Assembly: GCA_022703505.1 (NCBI GenBank) | Contig: JAKLDN010000001.1 | Coordinates: 469,389-533,388, forward strand | Direction: 5' to 3' | Length of the DNA: 64,000 bases | Source of the DNA: Spirochaetota bacterium | GTDB taxonomy: Bacteria > Spirochaetota > Spirochaetia > Treponematales > UBA12059 | Shown here: piece by piece, positions 36,683 to 46,033 of the stretch | Numbering within the stretch: the first letter of the stretch is position 1 | Layout of the letters: the number at the start of each line of letters is the position of its first letter | Translations under genes and position numbers: made by a program | The notes under the pieces: generated by a model | What the model was told of the DNA's origin: nothing | What the model saw: only the letters and a program-made list of their open reading frames with translations | The model's database searches: none

Positions 36683-37402
36683 ATGGAGAGTACGGATCGA
36701 GGCGGGGCCGCCGGTGCCCCGAGAGCGGCCCTTCGGGCGGCCCTGCCCGCGACCTTCCCGGTCTTCCTGGGCTACACGACCATCGGGGCGGCCTTCGGCC
36801 TGCTCCTGGCCAGCTCGGGACTTCCCCTCTGGGCCGCTCCGGCGATGAGCCTGTTCGTGTACGCCGGGGCCGCGCAGTTCATGGGAGTGGGGATCATCGC
36901 CTCGGGCGCGGGTCTTGCGGAGCTCGCCGCGGCCACCTTCCTGCTCAACCTGCGCCACATGGTCTACGGCCTATCGTTCCTGGAGCTCTACTCCCGGGCG
37001 GGTGCGCGGAAACCCTACCTGGTCTTCACACTGACCGACGAGACCTACGCCCTGCTCTCCACGGTCTCCGTTCCCCCGGGGGTCGACCCGGACCGGTTCC
37101 GGTTCTGGGTGTCCGCCCTGAACCAGTCCTACTGGGTCCTGGGCACCCTGGCCGGGACCCTGGCGGGGGGACTCGCCGCCTTCGACACCCGGGGCCTGGA
37201 GTTCTCCCTGACCGCCCTGTTCACGGTCCTCCTGATCGAGCAGACCCGGAAGGTCCGCAGCCCCCTGCCCTACCTGGCCTCGGGGGCCTGCGCCGCGGCC
37301 GCCTACCTGGCCCTGGGTCCGTCCCGGATGCTCCTTCCGGCCATCGGGGCCGCGGGGGTCCTCCTCTTCGCCCTGAGGAAAAGGCTGGAAGCCCGTGGAT
37401 AG
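36683..37402 (+). CDS. azlC: AzlC-family branched-chain amino acid exporter subunit
   Basis: A 239-residue inner-membrane protein with seven to eight spans. AALPATFPVFLGYTTIGAAFGLLLASSGL, SLFVYAGAAQFMGVG and LLNLRHMVYGLSF are family hallmarks. With AzlD it exports branched-chain amino acids or analogues. Divergent from the ilv-leu operon, which fits a role in controlling the same pool. A TACAAT -10 box is at 36588-36593. Confidence 0.94.
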   Translation: MESTDRGGAAGAPRAALRAALPATFPVFLGYTTIGAAFGLLLASSGLPLWAAPAMSLFVYAGAAQFMGVGIIASGAGLAELAAATFLLNLRHMVYGLSFLELYSRAGARKPYLVFTLTDETYALLSTVSVPPGVDPDRFRFWVSALNQSYWVLGTLAGTLAGGLAAFDTRGLEFSLTALFTVLLIEQTRKVRSPLPYLASGACAAAAYLALGPSRMLLPAIGAAGVLLFALRKRLEARG

Positions 37403-37715
37403 CCTCCGGATCCTGGCCTCCATCGCGGTGATGGTCGCGGCCACGGCGGCCACCCGGGCCTTGCCCTTCCTGGTCTTCCGGGACCGGAAGGTCCCGGGAT
37501 TCGTCCCCTTCCTGGCGGGCTACGGACCCCCGGCGATCCTGACGATCCTGACCCTGTACTGCTTCAAGGACGTCGACTGGACCGCCGCCCCCCACGGAGC
37601 CCCGGAGTTGGCGGCGGCCGCCCTGACCGCGGTCCTGCACCTTTGGAGGAGGAACACCCTCCTGTCCATCGTCGGGGGAACCGCCCTCTACATGGTCCTC
37701 ATCCGGATGGTGTGA
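37395..37715 (+). CDS. azlD: AzlD-family branched-chain amino acid exporter subunit
   Basis: A 106-residue membrane protein with three to four spans (LASIAVMVAATAATRALPFLVF, FVPFLAGYGPPAILTILTLYCF, NTLLSIVGGTALYMVLIRMV), normal size for AzlD. GTG start at 37395, overlapping azlC by 8 bases. Confidence 0.92.
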   Translation: MDSLRILASIAVMVAATAATRALPFLVFRDRKVPGFVPFLAGYGPPAILTILTLYCFKDVDWTAAPHGAPELAAAALTAVLHLWRRNTLLSIVGGTALYMVLIRMV

Positions 37716-37863
37716 AGCTCCGGCCGCAGCCTTTCTCGAGCCTCCGACGCCCGGGCTGGTATCGGGCGCGGCCCGCATCCCCACCTTGCGCCCCGCCCGG
37801 CATCGGCTATACTCGAAGCGACGGCTTCCGGGCGCCCGCGCCGGGGCCGGGAGAGGAAAAACC

Positions 37864-39333
37864 GTGGACGAGACGAAAATTTTTGGAAACCGGCTGCCCG
37901 GACGAGCCCTGAAGAGCGCCGAACGGACCTTCCGCCGCTACGCCCGCCGCTTTGCCTTCTCCCCGGACGACTCGCCCGTACTGGGAGCCGTGCCCATGGG
38001 CCCCGCCTACGACCTCTTCGGGGTCCGCAAGCTGGAGGAGCGGAGCCCGGACGGGGGTCCCTACGAGGAGATCGACCGGGAGAAGGGCATCGTCCTGGGC
38101 ACGATCCGCATGGGCTTCGGGCATTACCGGATCGGGCTGGCCCTGGCCTCCGCGGCCCGGTCCATGGGGCTCACCCCCTACTGGATGGACCTGATGTCCT
38201 TCCCGGACACCGCCGCCAGCCGGACCATCGACTACCTGGAGGACCTCTACAACCTAGGCTCCCGGGTATCCCAGCGCTTCAAGTGGTTCGACAAGTACGT
38301 GTGGGAGAAGATCACCTCCGACATGGCCAAACGGCTTTCCTATACCGCCCGGGACCGGGCCCTGGCCCGGCTCTTCGCGCCCCTGCTGGGCGGCGTCCCC
38401 CGGGACATTCCCTTCCTGTCCACACACCCCTGGACCGGCCACGCCGCGGTGAAGGCGGGGATGGGGGACGTGGTCACCCTCATCCCGGACAACTATCCCC
38501 TGGCCTTCCATCTGGTCGAGGGGAGCGTACACGTAGTGCAGACCCCCTCGGCCTACATGGGGTATCGAACCCTCCGGGACATGGGCGGCCAGGAGGAGTT
38601 GATGTATGCCCTTCCCCGGGACGACATCCGCTACGTGGGGCACTACGTGGACCACGAGATCGTATCCGCGGTGGAGGAGGACTGCTCCTACCGCCTGCGC
38701 CGCCTGCGGGACAAGGAGACCCGGCGCTTCCTCCTGACCATGGGCGGCGCCGGTGCCCAGGCGCGGCGCTTCGCGGACATCGCCCGGGCCTGCAAGGGGG
38801 CTATCGAGGAGGGGAAGTTGGCCCTCCTGGTGAACATGGGGGATCACGCGGGCCGCTGGGCCGAGCTCCGCTCCTCTCTGGACGCCGACGGCATCCGCTA
38901 CACCCTGCACTCGGACTGGACGGAAACCCAGGCCTTCGCCCAGGAGATCCGGACGGGCTCCGTCTCGGGGGTCCACGTCTTCCTGCACGAGGCCTTCTTC
39001 GCGGCGGTATACACCACGAACCTGCTCATGCGGGCCTCGGACATCATGATCACCAAGCCCAGCGAGCTCGCCTTCTACCCGGTTCCCAAGCTCTTCATCC
39101 AGCGGGTGGGCCGGCACGAGGCCTGGGGCGCCATCCGGGGCTCCGAGATCGGGGACGGGACCCTGGAGACCGCCTCGGACGCAAGCCTCCACCAGGCCCT
39201 GCGCCTCCTGGTGGAGGAGAACGACCTATTGGAGATGTACATCGGGAACATCCTGAGGAACGCCCGGGCGGGGATCTACGACGGGGCCTACGGGGCCGTC
39301 CACCTGGCACTGGAGCGCCGGAATCGTACCTGA
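37864..39333 (+). CDS. Glycosyltransferase-like protein of unknown function
   Basis: A 489-residue soluble protein. Two features recall GT-B enzymes of the MurG/MGDG-synthase type: GTIRMGFGHYRIGLALASAARSMG near residue 75, like their N-terminal glycine loop, and ASDIMITKPSELAFYPVPKLFIQRVGRHE near 395, like the donor-binding motif. No signal peptide or membrane span. The GTG start follows AGAGGAAAAACC. It stands alone between azlCD and tRNA-Leu. I do not recognise a characterised homologue; a lipid or sugar transferase role is a guess from fold motifs. Confidence 0.6.
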   Translation: MDETKIFGNRLPGRALKSAERTFRRYARRFAFSPDDSPVLGAVPMGPAYDLFGVRKLEERSPDGGPYEEIDREKGIVLGTIRMGFGHYRIGLALASAARSMGLTPYWMDLMSFPDTAASRTIDYLEDLYNLGSRVSQRFKWFDKYVWEKITSDMAKRLSYTARDRALARLFAPLLGGVPRDIPFLSTHPWTGHAAVKAGMGDVVTLIPDNYPLAFHLVEGSVHVVQTPSAYMGYRTLRDMGGQEELMYALPRDDIRYVGHYVDHEIVSAVEEDCSYRLRRLRDKETRRFLLTMGGAGAQARRFADIARACKGAIEEGKLALLVNMGDHAGRWAELRSSLDADGIRYTLHSDWTETQAFAQEIRTGSVSGVHVFLHEAFFAAVYTTNLLMRASDIMITKPSELAFYPVPKLFIQRVGRHEAWGAIRGSEIGDGTLETASDASLHQALRLLVEENDLLEMYIGNILRNARAGIYDGAYGAVHLALERRNRT

Positions 39334-39386
39334 ACACCAAGCTTGACCGCCGGACCGGACACGGGTACCATGCGAATCCGATGATA

Positions 39387-39424
39387 GGGGCTGTCCAATA
39401 AGCAACCGACCTATTGGACACCCC
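39387..39424 (+). terminator. Hairpin after glycosyltransferase-like gene
   Basis: GGGG-C-TGTCCAATA ... TATTGGACA-CCCC: 9-bp perfect stem extended by G/C pairs, 53 bases after the stop and just before tRNA-Leu. No T-run. Confidence 0.5.
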
Positions 39425-39432
39425 GGAGACGC

Positions 39433-39515
39433 GCCGGGATGGTGGAATGGTAGACACCGGGGACTTAAAATCCCCTGGCCGCGAGGCCGTGCCAGTTCAA
39501 GTCTGGTTCCCGGCA
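39433..39515 (+). tRNA. tRNA-Leu (anticodon UAA)
   Basis: 83 bases with a 7-bp acceptor stem (GCCGGGA / TCCCGGC, discriminator A), D-loop TGGAATGGTAGACA, anticodon arm GGGGACTTAAAATCCCC with TAA, a long variable arm (CTGGCCGCGAGGCCGT) as in class II tRNAs, and T-loop GTTCAAGTC. CCA is not encoded. Confidence 0.96.
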
Positions 39516-39636
39516 ACCGAAATCCGCCGAGCCGCGGGCGGAAACACTCAAGGTTTGGATATATATCTGCCGATAAGAAACTGAACAACTCTGTCCCCGG
39601 GGCCGGGACAAGCGCCTACAAGGATGGAAGCGCCGG

Positions 39637-41166
39637 ATGACGTCTGCAACGAAGAGCCAGGAAGGCAAGACAACTCTTGTTTCGTCCATCTCGGAGGAAA
39701 ACACCCGGCTCCGCGCCCAGGTACAAGTCCTCGAGACCAAAGTAGCCCACCTCGAGCGGAAGATCTCCTTCCAGGCCCAGTCGGGCCTGCCCACCCACTT
39801 CCGGCTGGAGATCGACCTGGACGATCTGATCGAATCCGAGAACGCGAAACCGGACACCCGGGGGTTCACGGTCCTCATCGTCCAGCTGGGACAGACCTAC
39901 TCCATGGTCCGCAAGACCCTGAGGTCCAGCATCAGCGAATGGATCCTGTACCAGACGGGTTGCCGGGTGAACGCGGTCCTGGGACCCGAGGACCGGGTCT
40001 ACCACACCCGGGAGGACGAGTTCGTCCTGGTGCTCCGGGGAGCCAAGGGGCAGGAGCTCAAGAAGGTCCTACGTCGACTTCTGTCCTCCCTCTGTGAACC
40101 CCACGTCTTCGCGGGCTTCACGGTCTCCCTGCCGGTCACCTCCGGGGCGGCGTACTTCCCCGAGCACGGCCGGACCCGGTCCAACCTCCTGCACTACGCG
40201 GATGTTGCCGCGGGCTCCGCCCAGGAGCGGAAGAAGAGCTTCGTACTGTTCCGTCAGAACCTGTTGCAGACCGTGGTGGAGCGGGTGGAGCTCCAGAACT
40301 CTATCATCCGGGCCATCGAGGCCCCCGCCATCCGCCACCTGGGGGAGCAGTTCTCCCTAGTCTTCCAGCCCAAGCTGATCGTGTCCGGGATCGAAGGCAG
40401 GGTGCTTCAGGTGGAGAGGATCGAGGCGGAGGCCCTGATCCGGTGGAACCACCCGACCCGGGGTCCCATAGCGCCCGCGACCTTCATACCCCTGGCGGAG
40501 GAGACGGGGCTCATCGAGCCCCTGGGCAAGTGGCTGGTCTACCAGTGCGTGCGCAGGTTGTCGAGCTGGCACAAATCCGGCCGGGCCGACATCGGCCTGT
40601 CCGTGAACCTCTCGCCCCGCCAGTTCCGGTCCGGAGCGGTGGAAGAAACCCTGGCGGGGCTGATCTCGTCCTCCAAGATCCCCGAACGGGCGCTGACCGT
40701 GGAGCTCACGGAGACGAGCCTTTTCGAGGACGCCGAGGCCACCACGCGGATCCTCCAGCGCTTCGCGGCCATGGGCGTGCGGGTCTCGGTGGACGACTTC
40801 GGGACGGGGTATTCCTCCCTGAGCCACCTGCACCGCTTCCCCCTGGACGAGATCAAGATCGACCGTCTATTCGTGGAAAACCTGCACCAGAACCACCAGG
40901 ACCGATCCATCGTCCGGTCCCTGGTCGGAATAGCCCGGGACCTGGGCCTGGACCTGATCGCGGAGGGCGTGGAGCGCGCGGACGCGCTCCGACACCTCTA
41001 CCGCATGGGCTGCCGGGGCTTCCAGGGATTCCTGTTGTCCGTACCCCTGTCCGACGAGGAGCTCCTGAAGTTCCGGGACCGCATCGTCCGGGACGGCATG
41101 ACCTTCCGCATCCCCGCGGGGGCCGCCGGGGACTCCGCGGAGACCGTGGAGACCGCCGACACGTAG
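39637..41166 (+). CDS. EAL-domain protein with degenerate GGDEF domain
   Basis: A 509-residue cytoplasmic protein. A short coiled-coil start ([26 protein letters not shown]), a diguanylate-cyclase-like domain where GGDEF has become REDEF ([12 protein letters not shown]), so it is probably inactive, and an EAL phosphodiesterase domain. The EAL part keeps EALIRW, the Asn of [43 protein letters not shown] and GFQGF, so it should hydrolyse cyclic di-GMP. No membrane span or sensor domain. Its last 169 bases overlap the rhlE end on the other strand. Confidence 0.93.
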   Translation: MTSATKSQEGKTTLVSSISEENTRLRAQVQVLETKVAHLERKISFQAQSGLPTHFRLEIDLDDLIESENAKPDTRGFTVLIVQLGQTYSMVRKTLRSSISEWILYQTGCRVNAVLGPEDRVYHTREDEFVLVLRGAKGQELKKVLRRLLSSLCEPHVFAGFTVSLPVTSGAAYFPEHGRTRSNLLHYADVAAGSAQERKKSFVLFRQNLLQTVVERVELQNSIIRAIEAPAIRHLGEQFSLVFQPKLIVSGIEGRVLQVERIEAEALIRWNHPTRGPIAPATFIPLAEETGLIEPLGKWLVYQCVRRLSSWHKSGRADIGLSVNLSPRQFRSGAVEETLAGLISSSKIPERALTVELTETSLFEDAEATTRILQRFAAMGVRVSVDDFGTGYSSLSHLHRFPLDEIKIDRLFVENLHQNHQDRSIVRSLVGIARDLGLDLIAEGVERADALRHLYRMGCRGFQGFLLSVPLSDEELLKFRDRIVRDGMTFRIPAGAAGDSAETVETADT

Positions 41167-42296
41167 GGGTGGTCCGCCTCGACCGGCACCGGCCGGCCCA
41201 GGAGGCGCTCGATCTGGCGCAGGAGGGGCCGCTCCTCGGCATCGCAGAAGGACAAGGCCGAGCCCGAGGCGCCCGCGCGGGCCGTCCGGCCGATGCGGTG
41301 CACGTAGGTCTCCGGCTCGTTGGGCAGCTCGTAGTTGAAGACATGGGTGATCCCGTCCACGTCGATCCCCCGGGCCGCCAGGTCCGTGGCCACCAGGACC
41401 CGGATCTCCCCGCGCTTGAACCCGTCCAGGGCCCGGATCCGGGCGTTCTGGCTCTTGTTCGCGTGGATGGCCTCGGAGGAGATTCCCTCCGCACCCAGGG
41501 CCGCGGAGAGGCGATTGGCGCCGTGCTTGGTCCGGGTGAAGACCACGGCCCGGCGCACGTCCGCCTTGCGGAGAAGGTGGGCCAGCAGGTCCTTCTTGTT
41601 TTCCTTGCGCACGTGCAGGATATGCTGGTCCACCTTGTCCACCGTCGGCTTCTCGGGCTCCACGTCCACCCGCGTAGGGTTGTCCAGGATGGACGAGGCC
41701 AGGACGGCTATGTCCCGGGGCATGGTCGCGGAGAAGAGGAGGGTCTGCCGCTTCTTCGGGAGCAGGGCGACGATGCGCCGCACGTCGTGGATGAAGCCCA
41801 TGTCGAGCATGCGGTCCGCCTCGTCCAGGACCACCGTCTCCACCCGGTCCAGGCGGATATAGCCCTCGCCGTGCAGGTCCAGAAGCCGGCCCGGGGTGGC
41901 GGTCAGGACGTCGACCCCCCGGGAGAGGGCCTTGATCTGGGGATTCTTGCCGACCCCCCCGAAGACGCAGGCCCGGGAGAAGCGGAACCGCCGGCCGTAG
42001 GTGCCGAAGCTCTCGTCGATCTGGGCGGCCAACTCCCGGGTGGGGGCCACGACCAGGACCCGGGCGGCCCGGGGCTCCGGCCTCGCCGGGAAGGCGGCCA
42101 GGCGCTGGAGGATGGGCAGGGCGAAGGCCGCGGTCTTGCCGGTGCCCGTCTGGGCCACGCCCAGGAGGTCCTTTCCGGCCAGGAGGCTGGGGATGGTCTT
42201 TTGCTGGATGGGCGTGGGAGAGGCGTAGCCTTCCTCGGCCAGGGTCGAGAGGAGGGACTCGGCGAGCCCCAGGGAGCGGAAATCGGAATCGTTCAT
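40998..42296 (-). CDS. rhlE: DEAD-box RNA helicase, RhlE type
   Basis: A 432-residue ATP-dependent RNA helicase. Q motif FRSLGLAESLL...PTPIQQKTIP, Walker A AQTGTGKT, PTRELAAQI, TPGRLLD, DEADRMLDMGF, SAT, and the second domain VFTRTKHGANRL, ATDLAARGIDVDGITHVFNYELP, HRIGRTARAG. The core ends near residue 370; the remaining basic, Ser/Arg-rich tail ([13 protein letters not shown]) is encoded antisense to the EAL gene end. Such tails bind RNA in this family. Confidence 0.94.
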   Translation of the reverse strand: MNDSDFRSLGLAESLLSTLAEEGYASPTPIQQKTIPSLLAGKDLLGVAQTGTGKTAAFALPILQRLAAFPARPEPRAARVLVVAPTRELAAQIDESFGTYGRRFRFSRACVFGGVGKNPQIKALSRGVDVLTATPGRLLDLHGEGYIRLDRVETVVLDEADRMLDMGFIHDVRRIVALLPKKRQTLLFSATMPRDIAVLASSILDNPTRVDVEPEKPTVDKVDQHILHVRKENKKDLLAHLLRKADVRRAVVFTRTKHGANRLSAALGAEGISSEAIHANKSQNARIRALDGFKRGEIRVLVATDLAARGIDVDGITHVFNYELPNEPETYVHRIGRTARAGASGSALSFCDAEERPLLRQIERLLGRPVPVEADHPYVSAVSTVSAESPAAPAGMRKVMPSRTMRSRNFRSSSSDRGTDNRNPWKPRQPMR

Positions 42297-42320
42297 GGAA
42301 ATCCTTGTCGTGACCTATGT

Positions 42321-42335
42321 GTCACGAAGCTTGTG
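42321..42335. repeat. Dispersed motif GTCACGAAGCTTGTG
   Basis: Identical over 15 bases to the copy at 36151-36165; lies 25 bases upstream of the rhlE start. Confidence 0.6.
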
Positions 42336-42609
42336 GTGTGGATGGTGAACGGTGAATCGCGAAGGTTAATTCGGACGCGATCCCTCTCGGGAACGCGGCG
42401 GGCGGCTCTTCAGGATTCGGCTACCATATCCGGACCCGTTCCGTCAGCCCGACGGGCCCGCGGATCGGATCGGCGCCGATGTTTTACATTCTCCGGGCGC
42501 GCATCGGCGGCACGTCCGGTTCGAAAGTACTATACAGGAAACGGGCGGTCGTGGATAGCGGGGGGACCGGCGCCGTTCCCGCACGGGCTGCCGCGGCGGT
42601 GCGGGCCGT

Positions 42610-42647
42610 CCGGAAGCCGGCCGGGCTTCCGGGCGGCTCCGCCGCCC
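42610..42647 (-). terminator. Double hairpin after pdhC
   Basis: Adjacent stems GGGCGGC-TCC-GCCGCCC (42631-42647) and CCGGAAGCC...GGCTTCCGG (42610-42632, sharing two bases with the first) begin 2 bases after the pdhC stop. No T-run, but stable enough to end or protect the operon transcript. Confidence 0.55.
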
Positions 42648-42649
42648 GC

Positions 42650-44011
42650 CTACGCCAGGGCCCGGCCGGGCTCCTCGATCATCCCCGCCAGGTCCCGCAG
42701 GAAGGCCGCGCCCACGGCCCCGTCGATCACCCGATGGTCGCAGCCCAGGGTCAGACGCATCCGCTTCCGCACCGCCACGGTCCCGTCCGGCAGGGCTACG
42801 GGCTCGTCCAGGGCCGCACCCACGGCCAGGATGGCCGATCCGGGGGGATTGATGATGGCGGTGAACTCCTCCACCCCGAAGCCTCCCAGGTTGGTGATCG
42901 TGAAGGTGGCCCCGGTGTACTCCTCGGGACTCAGCCCCGAGCCCTTGGCCTTGGCGACCAGGTCCGACATCTCCGCGTCGATCCGAGAGATCCCCTTGGA
43001 CCCGCAGTCCCGGACAACCGGGGTGATGAGCCCGTCCGGCAGGGCCACGGCCAGGCCGATGTCGACCCGGGACCGGTATTCGACGGACGCCTTCCCCGCC
43101 CCCTCGTCCTTCCAGCCCGCGTTCACGGCGGGATGCCCCGCCAGGGCCGCGGCGGCCAGCTTAGCCAACAGGGCGTTGATCGAGGGCTTGCGCCCCTCCG
43201 GATCCGCCAGGGCCTCCCGCAGGGCCAGGAGGCGGCCGGCGTCCACGGTCCGCTTGAGGTAGTAGTGGGGCGCCGAGAAGAAACTCTCCGAGAGGCGCCG
43301 GGCGATGACCGCCCGCTTGCCCGCCACGGGCTCCATCCGGACCGTCTGTTCTCCCGTGGGTCCCCGTGGAACGGCCGACGACGAGGGGCCCGACCCGGGG
43401 CGAGCACCCGCCGGGACAGGACCCGCCCGGCCCGGGGCCGGGCCGCCGGATCCGCCCGCCGCGGCGGCCTCCACGTCCCGCTTGACCACCCGGCCGCCGG
43501 GGCCCGTGCCTCGGAGAGTCCGGATGTCCACCCCCAGCTCCGCGGCCAGGACCCGGGCCAGGGGCGATGAGGGGGCCGGACCCGCGTGCGCGGCGACGGG
43601 CGGCTCTACCGGGCGCGAAAGCCCCGGGCCCGCGGTGCCGGGTACCGGGGAGGCGCTTGCCGCCGAGGCGGCGACGGTCGGAGCCGCGGCGGCCGCCTCG
43701 GTACCCCCCGCTTTCGAGCCCGCTCCGCCCGCCCCCGGGGAGAGCTGGGCCAGCAGGGCGTCCGGGCTCTCCCCGGCCTTGCCGATGATCCCGATCACGT
43801 CCCCTACGGCGGCCCGGCCGCCCTCGGCCAGGAGGACCTTGAGCAGGACCCCGTCCTTGGGGGCCTCGTAGTCCATGGAGGCTTTGTCGGTCTCCACCTC
43901 GCAGAGCACCGAGCCGGCCTTGAAGGCCTGGCCCTCGGACACCTTCCACCGGGCCAGGGTCCCCTCGGTCATGGTCGGGGACAGAGCTATCATGTAGAGT
44001 TTTTCCGCCAT
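42650..44011 (-). CDS. pdhC: Pyruvate dehydrogenase complex E2 (dihydrolipoamide acetyltransferase)
   Basis: A 453-residue core enzyme. One lipoyl domain (residues 1-80, lipoylated Lys in VETDKASMDYEAP), Ala/Pro linker, E1/E3-binding domain (about 148-183: SPLARVLAAELGVDIRTLRGTGPGGRVVKRDVE), second linker and catalytic domain ending in the active site DHRVIDGA. Last gene of the pdhABC operon. No E3 (lipoamide dehydrogenase) gene is in the window. Confidence 0.95.
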   Translation of the reverse strand: MAEKLYMIALSPTMTEGTLARWKVSEGQAFKAGSVLCEVETDKASMDYEAPKDGVLLKVLLAEGGRAAVGDVIGIIGKAGESPDALLAQLSPGAGGAGSKAGGTEAAAAAPTVAASAASASPVPGTAGPGLSRPVEPPVAAHAGPAPSSPLARVLAAELGVDIRTLRGTGPGGRVVKRDVEAAAAGGSGGPAPGRAGPVPAGARPGSGPSSSAVPRGPTGEQTVRMEPVAGKRAVIARRLSESFFSAPHYYLKRTVDAGRLLALREALADPEGRKPSINALLAKLAAAALAGHPAVNAGWKDEGAGKASVEYRSRVDIGLAVALPDGLITPVVRDCGSKGISRIDAEMSDLVAKAKGSGLSPEEYTGATFTITNLGGFGVEEFTAIINPPGSAILAVGAALDEPVALPDGTVAVRKRMRLTLGCDHRVIDGAVGAAFLRDLAGMIEEPGRALA

Positions 44012-44012
44012 C

Positions 44013-44996
44013 TCATCCCTCCGCGTACAGGACGCGCCGGGCCGCGGCCACGACCTTGGGCACGTTCGGCTGGGCCGCCAGCTCCAGGGCGTGGTTGTAG
44101 GGCATGGGCACGTCCTCTCCCGAGACCAGCTCCACCGGGGCGTCCAGGCGGTCGAAGCAGTTCCGGGATACCAGCCAGGCCACGTGGGAGGCGACGCTGG
44201 CCTGGGGCCAGGACTCGGTCACCACCACGCAGCGGTTGGTCTTCCGCACGCTGGCGTAGATCGCCTCCTCGTCCAGGGGGCGGAGGGTCCGGAGGTCCAG
44301 GACCTCGGCCGAGAAGCCCTGCCGGGCCAGCTCCTCGGCGGCCTCCAGGACGGTCCACAGGGGCTTGGAGTAGGTGATCAAGGTGACGTCGGATCCCGGG
44401 CGCCGCACTTCGGCCTTGCCGATGGGCACCAGGAACTCCCCGTCGGGGACCTCGCCCTTGAGCCCGTACATCATCTCGGCCTCCAGCATCACCACGGGAT
44501 CGTCGTCCCGGATAGCACTCTTCAAGAGACCGTAGGCGTCCGCGGGGGTGGCCGGGGCCACTACCTTGAGGCCCGGGACGTGGGCCCAGTAGCTCTCCAG
44601 GGCCTGGGAGTGCTGGCTGGCCAGGTACTCCGCCGGGCCGTTGGGACCCCGGAAGACGATGGGAACCGAAAACTGGCCGCCGGACATGTAGCGCATCTTG
44701 GCGGCCTCGTTGACCACCTGGTCCAGGGCCAGGAGGGCGAAGTTGTGGGTCATCCACTCCACCACCGGCCGCAGACCCGCCATGGCGGCCCCCACCCCCA
44801 GGCCCGTGAAGCCCAGCTCCGTGATGGGAGTGTCCAGGACCCGGTTCGGACCGTACTTGGCCAGGAGGCCCTTGGAGACCTTGTAGGCCCCGTCGTACTC
44901 CCCGACCTCCTCCCCCATGAGGAGGACCCGGTCGTCCCGGGCGAGCTCCTCGTCCAGGGCCCGGTTCAGGGCCTCTCGATATGTCAGGACTGCCAT
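44013..44996 (-). CDS. pdhB: Pyruvate dehydrogenase E1, beta subunit
   Basis: A 327-residue subunit. LTYREALNRALDEELARDDRVLLMGEEVGEYDGAYKVSKGLL, TPITELGFTGLGVGAAMAGLRPV and the C-terminal YNHALELAAQPN are typical of PDH E1 beta. The start at 44996 overlaps the end of pdhA by 13 bases; pdhC starts 1 base after its stop. Confidence 0.95.
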   Translation of the reverse strand: MAVLTYREALNRALDEELARDDRVLLMGEEVGEYDGAYKVSKGLLAKYGPNRVLDTPITELGFTGLGVGAAMAGLRPVVEWMTHNFALLALDQVVNEAAKMRYMSGGQFSVPIVFRGPNGPAEYLASQHSQALESYWAHVPGLKVVAPATPADAYGLLKSAIRDDDPVVMLEAEMMYGLKGEVPDGEFLVPIGKAEVRRPGSDVTLITYSKPLWTVLEAAEELARQGFSAEVLDLRTLRPLDEEAIYASVRKTNRCVVVTESWPQASVASHVAWLVSRNCFDRLDAPVELVSGEDVPMPYNHALELAAQPNVPKVVAAARRVLYAEG

Positions 44997-46033
44997 GATG
45001 CCTCCGAGGGAGCCGTTTCGCCGGACTCCCGATCCGCGTAGACGTCGGTGTAGAGCTCGTCGGCCGCCGGCTCGGGGCTGGCCTCCGCGAAAGCCGCGGC
45101 CTCTTCGGCTATCGCCTCCGCCTCGGCCCGGAGGGCCTCCTTCTCCCGGGCGGACAGGAGCCCCGCCTCCTCCATGCGTCCTTCCAGGAGGAGGATGGGA
45201 TCCCGGGCGCGGTAGGTTTCGACCTCCTCCCGGGTGCGGTACTTCTGGGGATCGCTCATGGAGTGGCCCTTGTACCGGTAGGTCCGGGCCTCCAGGAGGG
45301 CCGGCTCGCCGGCCGCTTTGGCCCGCTTCACGGCCCGCACGGCCGCGTCGTGGACCGCCAGCACGTCCATGCCGTCCACCGCCTCGCCATGGGCCGCGTA
45401 GGCCCCGGCCATGGCGGAGAAGTCCTCGTTGGAGGAGACCTTCTTCCAGCTGGTGCCCATACCCCACTGGTTGTTCTCCACCACCAGGATCAGGGGGAGC
45501 TTCCAGATCCCCGCCAGGTTGAAGGCCTCGTGGAAGGCCCCCTGGTGGATAGCCCCGTCCCCGAAGAAGCAGACCGTGGCGCCCGTAGGCTGGGAGCCGG
45601 ACAGACGGCCCCGGTAGGCCTGGGCGAAGGCCACGCCCGCGGCCACGGGGATCTGGGCCCCCACGATGCCATTGCCTCCGAGCATGTGCTTTCCGGCGTC
45701 GAAGAAGTGCATGGACCCGCCCTTCCCCTTGGAGCAGCCCGCGGCTTTCCCATAGAGCTCCGCCATGGCGGCCTTGGGGTCCATGCCGCAGGCCAGGGCG
45801 TGGCCGTGGTCCCGATAGCCCGTCAGAACGTAATCCGTGGAGAGGTCCAGGGCCGAGATCACCCCGACCGCCACGGCCTCCTGGCCGCTGTAGAGGTGGC
45901 AGAAGCCCCCGATCTTCCGGAGTCCGTACATCTGCCCCGCCTTCTCCTCGAAGGCCCGTATGCGGTGCATCGACTCGAGCAGGCCCATCAGGAATTTCTT
46001 GTCGTGCCCGCCGAGGGTTTTCTTGTCAGCCAT
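44984..46033 (-). CDS. pdhA: Pyruvate dehydrogenase E1, alpha subunit
   Basis: A 349-residue thiamine diphosphate subunit: GQEAVAVGVISAL, YRDHGHALACGMDP, GKGGSMHFFD, thiamine motif GDGAIHQGAFHEAFNLAGIWKLPLILVVENN and the phosphorylation-loop region RYKGHSMSDPQKYRTREEVE. Overlaps the PPOX-like gene end by 8 bases and pdhB by 13. An aerobic-type PDH beside ferredoxin-dependent enzymes suggests two redox outlets for pyruvate. Confidence 0.95.
   Translation of the reverse strand: MADKKTLGGHDKKFLMGLLESMHRIRAFEEKAGQMYGLRKIGGFCHLYSGQEAVAVGVISALDLSTDYVLTGYRDHGHALACGMDPKAAMAELYGKAAGCSKGKGGSMHFFDAGKHMLGGNGIVGAQIPVAAGVAFAQAYRGRLSGSQPTGATVCFFGDGAIHQGAFHEAFNLAGIWKLPLILVVENNQWGMGTSWKKVSSNEDFSAMAGAYAAHGEAVDGMDVLAVHDAAVRAVKRAKAAGEPALLEARTYRYKGHSMSDPQKYRTREEVETYRARDPILLLEGRMEEAGLLSAREKEALRAEAEAIAEEAAAFAEASPEPAADELYTDVYADRESGETAPSEASWQS

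Larger units (their letters stand above)
42297..42649. other. Intergenic region between rhlE and pdhC
   Basis: 353 bases without a gene. It contains a dispersed GTCACGAAGCTTGTG motif (42321-42335) just upstream of rhlE and strong hairpins after pdhC. No further coding frame or RNA gene is recognisable. Confidence 0.6.

Noticed and set aside
39387-39424. IS end (GGGGCTGTCCAATA) next to tRNA-Leu marking an integrated element
   Set aside because: Only a hairpin with no transposase or integrase nearby and no repeat of the tRNA end; treated as a terminator-like structure.
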